In this document: positions 44,653 to 54,206 of the stretch, piece after piece
Position numbering within the stretch: position 1 is the first letter of the stretch
How the letters are laid out: every line of letters begins with the position of its first letter
NCBI GenBank assembly: GCA_049509515.1
Contig: JBEKZV010000019.1
Coordinates: 24,392-88,391 of the forward strand
DNA: 64,000 bases
Source of the DNA: JBEKCP01 sp049509515
GTDB taxonomy: Bacteria; Planctomycetota; Planctomycetia; Pirellulales; Thermoguttaceae
Reading direction: 5' to 3'
The notes under the pieces: model-generated
Seen by the model: only the letters and a program-made list of their open reading frames with translations
Databases searched by the model: none
What the model was told of the DNA's origin: nothing
Program-made: the position numbers and the translations under genes

Positions 44653-46551
44653 ATGAGGCCGTTGCGACCGTCGCTGGCGTTGTCCGTGGGCGTGCTCGTG
44701 GTTTTCGCCGGCCTTTTCCACCCGGCCCGGGCGCAGACCATCCCCAAGTACGATCACATCATCGTGATCTGGGAGGAAAACAAGGACTACAGCACGATCA
44801 TCGGCAGTAGCAGCATGCCGTATCTCAACAATACGCTGCTGGGAACTTACGGGGGCGTGCTCTTCACCGGCATGTACGCGGAGCAGCATCCGAGCCAGCC
44901 GAACTACCTGGATTTCTTCTCCGGCTCGAACCAAGGCGTCAACGACGACGGCCAGTACGATCTGCCGGGCAGCAGCCCTCCCGGGCCGTTCACCACGCCG
45001 AACCTCGGCGCATCGCTCTTGGCCCACGGTTACACCTTCAAGGGCTACGCGGAGAGCATGCCCTCGACCGGTTTCACCGGCGCCACGTACACGTACAAGA
45101 GCTCGCAGAACCAGTACGCGCTGAAGCACTGCCCGTGGGTCGATTGGCAGCAGTACCCCGCGGGGAACGCCTCCCAGGCCAACTCCATCCCGGCCAGCCT
45201 CAGCGTTCCGTACGTTACGGCCGGCGACAACCCGGGCAAGCTGGCAGCGTCCTATTACTTCCCGACCAACTACTCCCAGTTGCCGACCTTCTCGATGGTC
45301 ATTCCCAACGAGCAGAACGAGATGCACGACGGCACGCTCGCGCAGGCCGACGCCTGGCTGAAGACCAACATGGACGGCTACATCCGCTGGGCGAAGACCC
45401 ACAACAGTCTGCTGATCATCACCTGGGACGAAGACGGCGACGACGGCCAGGCCCAAAACCAGCACATCCCGACGATCTTCGTCGGGGCGAACCTCAAGGC
45501 CGGCGATTACAGCGAGACGATCGACCATTACAACTTGCTGCGGACCATCGAGGATATGTATGGACTGCCCTACTGCACGAGCGCCGATTCCGGGGCAACT
45601 CCGATTACCGACGTCTTCAGCATCCCGCGGCTCACCTGGACCGGCAGCGCCGGCAGCACTTGGAACACGACGCAAACGAGTTGGGCCAGCGGCGGCGTCG
45701 CCGCGGCGTACACCGACGGCTCGCAGGTCGTCTTTGACGACACGGGCACGAAGACCGCCGTCACGATCCAGTCCGGCGGCGTCAGGCCGGCCAGCGTCAC
45801 CTTCAGCAACAACAAGGCGGCTTATACCTTCACCGGCGGCACGATCGCGGGCTTCGCCAGCCTGGTTCTCAACGGCAGCGGCACAGTCACGCTCAGCAAT
45901 ACCAACAGCTACACCGGCGGCACCACGATCAACGCCGGCACGCTGCAACTGGGCGCCGCGGCGGCCTTGCCCGCCGCGGGGACGGTCACCATCAACGGCG
46001 GCACGCTGGGCCTCCAGAGCTACACGCCCTCGGTTGCCGGCTTCACGCTCACTGGCGGGACGCTTACGGGCACCGGAACGTTGACCAGCGCGACCCAGCT
46101 CGTGCTCCAGTCGGGCACCGTGGCGGCCTCTCTCGGCGGCTCGTCGGGCGCCCTGAAGAACACCGCCGGCACGGTGACGCTCTCGGCCGGCAACAGCTAC
46201 AGCGGCGGCACGACCGTCGCGAGCGGAACGCTGGTGGCCGAGAACGCCGCGGCCATCCCGAGCGGGTCGCTGTTGGACATCGGCGCCGGCGGCTCACTCG
46301 TGCTGGGCATGACAGGATCCCAGTACATCGAGGGTTTTGGTCAGATCGCGGGCTCGCCGCTGGGCTCGCAGGCGTCGGGCGCCGGCGGCGGCGCGATGGC
46401 GCCGGCCGGGGGTGACTCGCAGGCGGGCGCGGGGGTCCACGCGGTGCCGGAGCCCGGGACGCTCGCCCTGTTGGCGGCCGCAGCCGCCTGCGGACTGGCC
46501 GCCGCGCGGCGGCGGAAGATGCGAGGGCAGGGGATGAACAACGAGGGATGA
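44653..46551 (+). CDS. Secreted phosphoesterase with autotransporter-type beta-strand repeats and PEP-CTERM anchor
   Basis: 632 aa from ATG 44653. Signal peptide (LALSVGVLVVFAGLFHPARAQ). Residues ~25-320 resemble acid phosphatase/phospholipase C-like enzymes of the alkaline phosphatase superfamily: YDHIIVIWEENKDYSTIIG, the metal-site segment PSQPNYLDFFSG, FSMVIPNEQNEMHDGT, LIITWDEDGDD and an IPTIFVG strand. Beta-repeat sequence follows, with two passenger-type units (NTNSYTGGTTINAGTLQLG and GNSYSGGTTVASGTLVAEN). The C-terminus is VPEPGTLALLAAAAACGLAAARRRK, a PEP-CTERM sorting signal. Surface-exposed phosphate or polymer-linked function is inferred. Confidence 0.85.
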   Translation: MRPLRPSLALSVGVLVVFAGLFHPARAQTIPKYDHIIVIWEENKDYSTIIGSSSMPYLNNTLLGTYGGVLFTGMYAEQHPSQPNYLDFFSGSNQGVNDDGQYDLPGSSPPGPFTTPNLGASLLAHGYTFKGYAESMPSTGFTGATYTYKSSQNQYALKHCPWVDWQQYPAGNASQANSIPASLSVPYVTAGDNPGKLAASYYFPTNYSQLPTFSMVIPNEQNEMHDGTLAQADAWLKTNMDGYIRWAKTHNSLLIITWDEDGDDGQAQNQHIPTIFVGANLKAGDYSETIDHYNLLRTIEDMYGLPYCTSADSGATPITDVFSIPRLTWTGSAGSTWNTTQTSWASGGVAAAYTDGSQVVFDDTGTKTAVTIQSGGVRPASVTFSNNKAAYTFTGGTIAGFASLVLNGSGTVTLSNTNSYTGGTTINAGTLQLGAAAALPAAGTVTINGGTLGLQSYTPSVAGFTLTGGTLTGTGTLTSATQLVLQSGTVAASLGGSSGALKNTAGTVTLSAGNSYSGGTTVASGTLVAENAAAIPSGSLLDIGAGGSLVLGMTGSQYIEGFGQIAGSPLGSQASGAGGGAMAPAGGDSQAGAGVHAVPEPGTLALLAAAAACGLAAARRRKMRGQGMNNEG

Positions 46552-46562
46552 AGAATCCTTCC

Positions 46563-49388
46563 TCACTTCGTTCCCTGGTAGCAAATCAGTTTCCCCTCGC
46601 CGGTGGCGATGAAGACCTTGTCGCCCGCCACCGACATCCCGTTCCAAGCGGGAAGGGCGGTGTGCAGCTCGTGCGCAGCCAGGGTCTTTCCATTCTCACG
46701 GGACACCACCCGAAGCTCCGGCGGTTTCGCCTCGCGGTAGTGATGCCCGACCGCATAGACGAAGCTCGGCGTGACGACAATGTCGTCGATGATCAGATCA
46801 TCCTTGATCTCCCACAGGTTCTCCTTGCCCGGCTTGCGCTTGGCGAAAAAGGATAAGAAGCCCTTCTCCCATTGTTCCATGCTGATTCCGCCCATAAAGG
46901 CCACGCTCAAGCCGTCGTCGAAGGCGATCGTCTTGCCCTGGATGACGCCGTTGGACAACAGAACGCCCATGCGGTCTTCGCCGTTTCGTTGCAGACTGAC
47001 CCCGCCGGCCAGGTAGTCATCCATGGGATTGTTGGCCGCGAGGCATCCGCTCTCCCACCAGGGTCGCTCTCCGAGCCGTTTCCCCGTGCCGGCATCCAGG
47101 ACGGACTGGTACATGAAGACCTTCTTCGGATTGCCCGTCCCGACAAACAGGCCGGCGGTCCCGGCCTCGCAGTAACATTGTCCCCAGACCAGCTCCCCGG
47201 TTTCCGGGCGAAATGCGATGGCGCGCACCCCGCCGAGTAAAGCGGCATTCAGTCCGGCGCAGGCGTAGCCGATGCCGTTTTCGATCATGACGTCCGAAGT
47301 CACGGACCAGAGGGATTCCAGCTTGTCCTGCCCCCCGATCAACCTCGCCTGCGGCGGAATCATGCGTCGCCAGCAGGGCGCCCCGGTCGCGGCATCCAGG
47401 CAATAGACAAATCCATCCTTGGCCGCGAACAGGCACAAGCCTTTGTAGAGCGTCGGGGAGAATTCCACCCGGCTCCCGACCGGGAACACCCACTTTTCCC
47501 TGCCGGTCCGCACGTCCAAGGCGACGATCCGCTGCCCCTCCATGTCGGCCGCCAGCGCCAGCCCGTACGCGGATACCGCCTGGGTCAGGCCGGATCGAAC
47601 GCTGTTCATCCGGCCGTAGCCGTTTCCGCCGACGCCCAGGGACACTTCCCACACTTCGGCGAGCTTGTCGCCGGGCTCGGCCCGGGTGGCGTTCGAGCGC
47701 GACGGAGTTGCCCGGAACATGACCCAATCCGCGTCCTTGGCGGCGGCGCCGCCGGCGGGGGCGTCGGAATACCTCTGGAAGATCCTGCCGCCGGCTTGAT
47801 GATCGAAGACAAGGTCCGCCGGCGCACTGGCGCTGATTCCCTGCAATGGACCGAACTTGCGGCTGGGGAAGTTATACGCCATGCCGTTGGCCATGTAGGT
47901 GCCGAAACCACAGGAGGGATGCGCCAGGTACGGGAAAACGCTGTTCATCGTCTTGGGATCGACCCAGATATTGAAGAAATAGACGATGTACTCGCCGGCC
48001 CTCCGCACGACCGGCGCGCACATGTTGTAGGCGTTCTTCCGCTTCACGCCGACATCCCGCGACTCGACCCGTCCGGTCGCGCTGTCCAACGTCGTAATGA
48101 ACAGGTCGCTATCCTCCTTGTGGTACGGGCAATAACGCATCGCATAGACCTTGTCGCCGATGACCACGACCCACGAGGTCCAGTTCTTCGGCACCGCGCT
48201 GGCGTACCGCCAAACCTCTTTGCCTGTCTCCTGCTCGAAGGTCGTGATCGCACCGCCGCGGGCAACCGCATGCACGTATCTGTCGGACAGGTGAAGCGCG
48301 TACCCGTCCGACCGCGGAAGCGGCGATTTCCAAAGTTCCTTTCCATCCTTCAGATCCAGGGCGCGCAGCGAATAGTCGAATACAAAAAGCCTGTTTGCAC
48401 CGAGTGCGTAGCTGAAGCCTCCCTTGCCCTCCCACAACTTCTCCCCATCGCTGGAGAAAGCCCGCAGCGGTCCCGATCCTCCCAGGATCGCCACATTGTC
48501 TCCGCCGGCCAAGCCGTAACGCACGCCTTTCTCGAAGCCGTCGGGCGGAAGCTCGTGTTGCACCGCACCGGTCCGCGCATCGCAGATGACCAGCTTTCCG
48601 CTTGTGTTCAGGAACAGCCGGCCGTCACGGGTGCCGGCCAGCACCCGGCCGCCCTCGAGCGTCCACAGCAGGCGTCCGTTGTAGGCGTCGCGGACACAGA
48701 GCAGGAATTGCCCGCCTTTGGGATCGCCGGCCACTTCCAATCTCTCGGTGTAATAGAACGCGCCGTCCGCCGCACCGTGGTTGGACCAACCCGAGCTCCA
48801 ATGCGCCCGTGCGCCGGCACGCCATTTCACGTTGTCGCACGGCTTGAATGCCCGTTCCTTCACCGCCTTCCTGAATGCCGCGGCAAACGGCGGCGCCGCG
48901 ACGGCGGCCATGTCGAGCGCTCTAGCGGATGACGCAAGCGACGCGGGGCCGCTCCTCAGCGCGACAACCCCGTCGGGGACCAGGATCCGATCAAGATCGG
49001 CCAGATTCGCCTTTCCAAGGGACGGCGGGTCTTCAATCAGAATCAGATTGAACAGGTCCGAGCCGTAGTGCTGCGGGTCGAAGGCCGCATTGCGGATGCC
49101 GAGCTTCTCGCGCTCCCGGCACTCCGATCCGGCAAACTCGGCCCCCCACCGGGCGGCGAGCCTGGCGTCGGGCTGGAGCACCTGGACATAGAGATCGCTC
49201 CTGGCGGCGAGCGCCGCGGCCAGCGACGGGTCCCGGGCGCCCACAACCAGGCACAGGCCACCCCGGATGCCGGTAATCTTCAGCAGTTCCTGCGCATCCC
49301 CGTCCGCACTTCCGGCCCGAGCGGCCAGCGAAAATCCGCCGCCGCACAGCACCGCCAAAGCTAACACCCACCGGGCCACGTTCGTCAT
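46563..49388 (-). CDS. Secreted PQQ-type beta-propeller protein with N-terminal Rossmann-like (methyltransferase-like) domain
   Basis: 941 aa with signal peptide (VLALAVLCGGGFSLAARA). Residues ~30-170 look like a class I methyltransferase core (GGLCLVVGARDPSLAAALAARSDLYVQVLQPD, then FNLILIEDPPSL and LDRILVPDGVVAL), probably without full SAM chemistry. The rest has many PQQ/WD-type blades such as AYNGRLLWTLEGG, LKDGKELWKSPL, TGKEVWRYAS, TGREKWVFPVG and TGAPCWRRM. Such proteins are common in planctomycete envelopes; the ligand is unknown. The gene is separated by one base from the DUF6067-like gene upstream (same strand), so the two are probably co-transcribed. Confidence 0.8.
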   Translation of the reverse strand: MTNVARWVLALAVLCGGGFSLAARAGSADGDAQELLKITGIRGGLCLVVGARDPSLAAALAARSDLYVQVLQPDARLAARWGAEFAGSECREREKLGIRNAAFDPQHYGSDLFNLILIEDPPSLGKANLADLDRILVPDGVVALRSGPASLASSARALDMAAVAAPPFAAAFRKAVKERAFKPCDNVKWRAGARAHWSSGWSNHGAADGAFYYTERLEVAGDPKGGQFLLCVRDAYNGRLLWTLEGGRVLAGTRDGRLFLNTSGKLVICDARTGAVQHELPPDGFEKGVRYGLAGGDNVAILGGSGPLRAFSSDGEKLWEGKGGFSYALGANRLFVFDYSLRALDLKDGKELWKSPLPRSDGYALHLSDRYVHAVARGGAITTFEQETGKEVWRYASAVPKNWTSWVVVIGDKVYAMRYCPYHKEDSDLFITTLDSATGRVESRDVGVKRKNAYNMCAPVVRRAGEYIVYFFNIWVDPKTMNSVFPYLAHPSCGFGTYMANGMAYNFPSRKFGPLQGISASAPADLVFDHQAGGRIFQRYSDAPAGGAAAKDADWVMFRATPSRSNATRAEPGDKLAEVWEVSLGVGGNGYGRMNSVRSGLTQAVSAYGLALAADMEGQRIVALDVRTGREKWVFPVGSRVEFSPTLYKGLCLFAAKDGFVYCLDAATGAPCWRRMIPPQARLIGGQDKLESLWSVTSDVMIENGIGYACAGLNAALLGGVRAIAFRPETGELVWGQCYCEAGTAGLFVGTGNPKKVFMYQSVLDAGTGKRLGERPWWESGCLAANNPMDDYLAGGVSLQRNGEDRMGVLLSNGVIQGKTIAFDDGLSVAFMGGISMEQWEKGFLSFFAKRKPGKENLWEIKDDLIIDDIVVTPSFVYAVGHHYREAKPPELRVVSRENGKTLAAHELHTALPAWNGMSVAGDKVFIATGEGKLICYQGTK

Positions 49389-49389
49389 G

Positions 49390-52056
49390 TCACAACTTCT
49401 TCGGGCCCTGCTGTTCCACGAGGATCAAGCGGAAATCGTGCCGCGGCAGTGTCAGCTTGAATCGCCCCGGCCCAAGTCGCGGAAGTCCTACACCGGTCTC
49501 CGCGTCAACGGCGACAGCACTGTCCGGCAGGGCGAGCGATTTTCCGTCGAGTTCGAGCACGACGTCCCCCGCCGGGCCGTAGCTGGCGACGGCCACCATC
49601 GCCCGGCCCCGGCGGGCCAGCGTCAGCGTCTTCACCGGCACGCCCGTCGTCCCGAGCGGCAGCGGGCCGTCCCAATACCGCCAGACGCGGCAATCGGGCA
49701 GGCCGTAGCCGAAATCGCACATCAGCTCGCCAATACGCTGCCCGACCGATCCGCCGTCGACGCCCATCCGCATTTCGTGGGTCAGTGCTGCGCCCAGGGC
49801 GCTGCGGCTGAGTCGCAAGTCGCCGTGAAACAGGTTGTGGACGACGCCCAGGCAGCCGCTTTGCAGCCCGGTGCTCTGGGCCAAGAGCAGGCTCGCGTCC
49901 TCGTCCAGGGACAGGCGCTCGTGAAAATCCTTGTCGCGGAACTCGCCCTGGTCCCGCCATTCGTGGTCCAAGAGCAGGGTGCCGAACGACAGCATGGGCA
50001 CGATGTTCGCGTTGGTCATGTGCAGGAAAATCACCGGGCGGCGGCCCATGCGGTGCTGCACCACGGCCGTCCGCTTGGTCAGCTCGTGGAAGCCGAAAAT
50101 GTTGACGCCCGCGTGCAGCTTGCCTTCGTCGTCCACGTAGCCGGGACCCAGGGGATTGTAGTTGGGCACGAGGAAGTAGTCGTCGAAGTAGATGCCGTCG
50201 GCGAACGTCTCCAGCATCCGCTTGTGATAGAAGAGCACCATGTCCTGCCAACTGGGAACCGGGTCGACGGCGTAAGCAATCCCGGCGGTGTCCCCCGGAG
50301 TCGCCACCTTTCCGTAGGCGGCCAGCCGGTAGCCGCCGTCCCGGGCACGCACGAACCGCTCCTCGCCCGGCCAGCGCGGGTCGGCAACGTCCAGCGTGCT
50401 CCATTCGTCCAGGAACGTGCGGACCTCCTCGCCCCAGTTGATGGCCCGGGCGTTCGTGTAGGGGATGACATAGCCGGTTCGCCCGGAGCCGGGCGCCGGC
50501 CGCCACCCCCCTGTGGCGAAGAAGTTCAGCGACCAGTTGACGTGGGCGCGGTAGGTGCTCAGGTGCGGCGCGAACTCGGGACCCGTGAACTGGGCGAGCC
50601 ACTTGTCGGTAAAGGCCGGGTCCCTCGCTCCGCCCGCGCGCAGCCTGGCGAACTCGTCGTAGATGGCGAAGTTTCCAAACGCCGGATAGAAGGCGTAGCA
50701 CGGCCCGGCGGCGCCCCAATAGTAACATGCTCCCATCAAGCCGCAGCCCACGGTGTCCCGCGTTTTCTCGCTCGGTGCCCCCGTCCACCAGCGGCGGAAG
50801 TTCACCGGGCTCTCGGGCATCGGCTTGGCGGGTGTGGCCATCAGTCCGAAAGTCAAAGTCCGCGGACGCGCCAACACGACGGGGCGGTTCACCATGCGCA
50901 CCACAAGCGAGGTGACGGCGCCCTGGCGGCGGATCTCCAGGGCAGGCTGATCGGCCGCCAGGCTCCAATCGCGGTCGTTTTCCGCGAACCAGGCGATGCC
51001 CCGTTCCGGGCCGCCCAGCCAGATATACGGCACGAAGGGACCGGGCAACTGCCAGCGGCCCACCTGCCGCGAGTCCCAAACCTTTCCGCCGGCGTCCGGC
51101 GCCCCGCCGGCCGTGTACAGGACTTCACGCCGCTTGCCGTCGTAGTCCCAGAGCCAGCCCTTGCCGTTGGGGATGCGGCCGGCGTAGTGAAACCGCAGCA
51201 GATCGGTGACCGGGTGCATCAGCCATGCCTCGCCGGTCTTCATGGGGATCACGAGTTGCACCGCGTCGAGCCGTTGGCCGGCCGCACCGAAGTGCAACGT
51301 GACCTTCATCATCCCGTCGTAGTCGAACTCGAAGTGGCTGTGTCCCTCGATGGGTCCGGCCGTCCACGAGCCGCTGCCCCGCACGCGGTCGGCGGCCTTC
51401 TCGGTCATCGCCAGGCGGGCTCCGGCGGCAACGCAGGTCTTGCCGCCCGACGCGATTTCCAGACGCATGGGCGCGGCCAGCAATTCGCGGCCCTGGCTGA
51501 CCGCCTGCTTCCAGAGCCCCGTGCCGTCCAACTCATGGCGGCGGAGCACCGCGGCGACGGCGGCCGGAGATTCCTCCGCAACCAGCGGGGTGAAGGGCGG
51601 AATCACGACCCTGTCCTGCCCGAGATGATCGTTCTCCCAGGCGAAGTGCCGGCGCTCGAACGTCCGCCGGATCTCGCGTCGCGTTGCGCCGGGCGCGCCG
51701 AGCACTAGCTTGACTTCGTACGTCCCGTCGCCCAGCGGAGGCACCCGCATCGCCTCACCGGCGCCGGCAAAGGGCAGCTTTCCCTCACGCCGCGCCAAGA
51801 CTTCGCTCTTGCCCTGGGGGGAGAGCACCACTTCCCATTTTACGAACTGTCCGGGTGCCCCCAGCACCAGCAGCCGCAGCCGGTCGAGCGAAGGGAAGTA
51901 GCCGAAGCGGAACTCCAGGCCGTCGGCTTCCTTCAGCAGGTCCTTCGGCTGCATGACGGCCGCAGCCGGCATGCGAGGCGAGTTGGTCTCCGCCGCGAAA
52001 ACGCAGCACGTGAGCGTCGACAGTGCCAAGCACGCTTCGATCGCGGTTCGTAACAC
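49390..52056 (-). CDS. DUF6067-like secreted protein (glycoside-hydrolase-like barrel)
   Basis: 888 aa from GTG 52056 (AGAGGAG 8-10 bases upstream; another GTG lies at 52083). Signal peptide AIEACLALSTLTCCVFAAE. The N-terminal half is beta-rich, with the characteristic GIAWFAENDRDW motif near the end of a concanavalin-like part. The C-terminal half has a TIM-barrel-like character: FADGIYFDDYFLVPNYNPLG (aspartates) and VIFLHMTNANIVPMLSFGTLLLDHEW. I recognise the family from these motifs, but no activity is established; glycan cleavage is inferred from fold and from neighbouring hydrolases. Confidence 0.6.
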   Translation of the reverse strand: MLRTAIEACLALSTLTCCVFAAETNSPRMPAAAVMQPKDLLKEADGLEFRFGYFPSLDRLRLLVLGAPGQFVKWEVVLSPQGKSEVLARREGKLPFAGAGEAMRVPPLGDGTYEVKLVLGAPGATRREIRRTFERRHFAWENDHLGQDRVVIPPFTPLVAEESPAAVAAVLRRHELDGTGLWKQAVSQGRELLAAPMRLEIASGGKTCVAAGARLAMTEKAADRVRGSGSWTAGPIEGHSHFEFDYDGMMKVTLHFGAAGQRLDAVQLVIPMKTGEAWLMHPVTDLLRFHYAGRIPNGKGWLWDYDGKRREVLYTAGGAPDAGGKVWDSRQVGRWQLPGPFVPYIWLGGPERGIAWFAENDRDWSLAADQPALEIRRQGAVTSLVVRMVNRPVVLARPRTLTFGLMATPAKPMPESPVNFRRWWTGAPSEKTRDTVGCGLMGACYYWGAAGPCYAFYPAFGNFAIYDEFARLRAGGARDPAFTDKWLAQFTGPEFAPHLSTYRAHVNWSLNFFATGGWRPAPGSGRTGYVIPYTNARAINWGEEVRTFLDEWSTLDVADPRWPGEERFVRARDGGYRLAAYGKVATPGDTAGIAYAVDPVPSWQDMVLFYHKRMLETFADGIYFDDYFLVPNYNPLGPGYVDDEGKLHAGVNIFGFHELTKRTAVVQHRMGRRPVIFLHMTNANIVPMLSFGTLLLDHEWRDQGEFRDKDFHERLSLDEDASLLLAQSTGLQSGCLGVVHNLFHGDLRLSRSALGAALTHEMRMGVDGGSVGQRIGELMCDFGYGLPDCRVWRYWDGPLPLGTTGVPVKTLTLARRGRAMVAVASYGPAGDVVLELDGKSLALPDSAVAVDAETGVGLPRLGPGRFKLTLPRHDFRLILVEQQGPKKL

Positions 52057-52339
52057 GGCTCTTTGCTCCTCTTGACCCGGCACCTCTCCTCGACAATGAC
52101 AATAAGGTTAGTCCATTCCCTGGATTGCCGCAAGCGCGTCCTTCGGGTATGCTGAAGCTGGCGCCGCTCCCGCCCCTCCTGGAGGAAACCGGGGCCCGCG
52201 GCAGCCCGTCGCAACAGAAATCACGAAAGCCCGGAAGGGGCGGAGAATGCTCGGATCTCACGGGTCTTTGGAGCCGGTTGATTGTCGTGAGCGCTCGATT
52301 TCCTGGCTGCGGTCCCGGATCGCGAGGAGAAACCCCGCG

Positions 52340-53038
52340 ATGCGCGGGAAAGTGGCCGTCGGCTCGGCCGTTGTTTGGCTCGCGTGTTTCGCGCTGGCAC
52401 GGGCTGTCGACGTGCCGCCGTTCGATCCGAGCCTGCCCGCCAAGAGCCGGTGCGTTGTGGCGATCGCAGCGGTCCGGCCGACCCAGTTTGCCGTCGGCTA
52501 CCGCGAGGTCGAGGACCGGGCCCGGAACATCATCGGCAAGAGTCCCAAGAAGCTCAAGAAGTACTTGGAAGAGCATTTGCCGCTGTTGGTCGTGGGCCCC
52601 GGCGGAGTACCCTACTTGATCGACGGCCATCACCTCGCGCTGGCGCTGGTGAACCACCGGGTGGCCGACCGCTTCGAGGCCCGCATCGAGGCCAATTGGC
52701 GCGACTTGAGTCCCGCCGAGTTCTGGAAGAACATGCGGCAGCACGGCTGGGTCTACCTTTACGACAACCAGGGGCACGGCCCGTTGGACCCCGATCGGCT
52801 GCCGCGGAAAGTCACCGAGCTGACCGACGATCCGTACCGGGCCCTGGCGTGGGAGGTGCGCAAGCGCGGGGGATACCGGAAGACCGATGCGTCGTTCGCG
52901 GAATTCAAATGGGCCGACTACTTCCGCAGCCGGATCCCGATCGGCTCGGCGGCCGGCGATTTCGATCGCGCCATCGAGGCGGCCCTCGAGATCAGCCATT
53001 TGCCCGAGGCCAAGGACCTGCCCGGCTACAATCCCTAG
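52340..53038 (+). CDS. Putative ParB-like nuclease-superfamily protein (ParBc_2), exported
   Basis: 232 aa from ATG 52340 (CGAGGAGA upstream; a longer in-frame start at 52247 lacks support). Signal sequence VAVGSAVVWLACFALARAVD. Body motifs RPTQFAVGYREVEDRARNI and VVGPGGVPYLIDGHHLALALVNH are the ParB-like GxxV/DGHHR-type core in its ParBc_2 version (DGHH instead of DGHR). The remainder (YLYDNQGHGPLDPDRLP, LAWEVRKRGGYRKT) matches family members. Chromosome partitioning is unlikely because the protein is exported; the biochemical role is unknown. Confidence 0.7.
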   Translation: MRGKVAVGSAVVWLACFALARAVDVPPFDPSLPAKSRCVVAIAAVRPTQFAVGYREVEDRARNIIGKSPKKLKKYLEEHLPLLVVGPGGVPYLIDGHHLALALVNHRVADRFEARIEANWRDLSPAEFWKNMRQHGWVYLYDNQGHGPLDPDRLPRKVTELTDDPYRALAWEVRKRGGYRKTDASFAEFKWADYFRSRIPIGSAAGDFDRAIEAALEISHLPEAKDLPGYNP

Positions 53039-53141
53039 CGCCGGCCTTGCCCCTGCGGCGATGGTAGCCGGCCGCACGGAGATGTGCCATAATCGGGACA
53101 ATAGACATTGCTCGATCATCCTCCCGGAGAAGGAGAATCTG

Positions 53142-54170
53142 GTGGAGCACCGGCCCTTTATTGCTGCAATGCTGCTCATCGTGAGCACCGGATCGATCTG
53201 CGCCCTGGAGCCCGCCAATCCGAAGACCAACCCCAAGGCCCGCGCGATTCTCGACTATCTTGAGGGCCTTCCGCAGCGGGCCGACAAGCGGTTGCTCTCG
53301 GGGCAGTTCACCGATGCCGGCCCCGCTGCCAAGCTGGCGATGTGTACGGCGGTCCACGAGAAGACGAACCATTGGCCGGCGATGATCGGCCTGGACTACG
53401 CCGACTTCGCCAAAGGCGGCCTGGAGTACAAGACGGTCAACCGCGTGGCGGCCGAGTATGCCCGGCAGGGCGGCCTCGTCACCATCTCCGCCCACCTCTA
53501 CAACCCGGCCAACCCCAAGGGCGGCGGCCTTCGCGACCAGGGCGTGGACCTCGAGAAGATTCTCACGCCCGGCAACGAGGCCCATGACCGTTGGATGAAG
53601 GAACTCGACAGCATGGCCGCCGGGCTGAGGGAGCTGCAGGACGCCGGCGTGGTCGTCCTCTGGCGGCCGCTGCACGAGATGAACGGCGGCTGGTTCTGGT
53701 GGGGCGGCAAGGACCCCGCCACGTTCATCCGGGTGTGGCGGCACATGTTCGACTACTTCACCACAACCCAGGGCCTCGATAACCTGCTGTGGGTCTACTC
53801 GCCCAACCACGGCGAGAAGACGGCCGCCTACTATGCCGGGGACCGCTACGTGGACATCGTCGGGCTGGACGCCTACACCGATTTCGTCGATCCCGAGCAC
53901 ATCCGCGGCTACGACGCCGTGGCCAGGCTGCCCAAGCCGTTCGGCTTCACGGAGTTCGGCCCGCACGGCCCGCACAACCCGCCGGGCGACTACGATTACG
54001 TCCGCTTCATCGACGGCGTCCGGAAGCACTTCTCCAGGACGACGTTCTTGCTTGCCTGGAGCGCCAAATGGAGTCTCGGGCGGAACCGCAACGCCAAGCA
54101 ACTCCTGGAGCACCCGTGGCTGGTCAACCGCGAGGATTTGCCGGCGGCATTTGCGGCATCGAAAAAGTGA
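53142..54170 (+). CDS. GH26-family glycoside hydrolase (endo-beta-1,4-mannanase-like), secreted
   Basis: 342 aa. GTG 53142 has AGAAGGAG upstream. Signal peptide FIAAMLLIVSTGSICA. GH26 features: LLSGQFTDAG near the start, WPAMIGLDYADFAKG, LVTISAHLYNP, the acid/base E179 in WRPLHEMNGGWFWWGG and the nucleophile E271 in FGFTEFGPHG, plus LLWVYSPN. Single-domain, without a carbohydrate-binding module. Predicted to cleave beta-1,4-mannan or a related beta-glycan in the periplasm or outside the cell. The cysteine-cluster gene follows 36 bases later, without obvious functional link. Confidence 0.9.
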   Translation: MEHRPFIAAMLLIVSTGSICALEPANPKTNPKARAILDYLEGLPQRADKRLLSGQFTDAGPAAKLAMCTAVHEKTNHWPAMIGLDYADFAKGGLEYKTVNRVAAEYARQGGLVTISAHLYNPANPKGGGLRDQGVDLEKILTPGNEAHDRWMKELDSMAAGLRELQDAGVVVLWRPLHEMNGGWFWWGGKDPATFIRVWRHMFDYFTTTQGLDNLLWVYSPNHGEKTAAYYAGDRYVDIVGLDAYTDFVDPEHIRGYDAVARLPKPFGFTEFGPHGPHNPPGDYDYVRFIDGVRKHFSRTTFLLAWSAKWSLGRNRNAKQLLEHPWLVNREDLPAAFAASKK

Positions 54171-54206
54171 AGCGGATCGGCCCGCTTCCCGAATCCGGAG
54201 CCCGTC

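Noticed and set aside
49267..51708. 813-codon plus-strand frame opposite the DUF6067-like gene
   Set aside because: The opposite strand has a signal peptide and family motifs; this frame is compositionally typical of a shadow.
52340..53038. Chromosome partitioning ParB
   Set aside because: The protein has a signal sequence, lacks the helix-turn-helix part and DGHR box of ParB, and has no parA neighbour.
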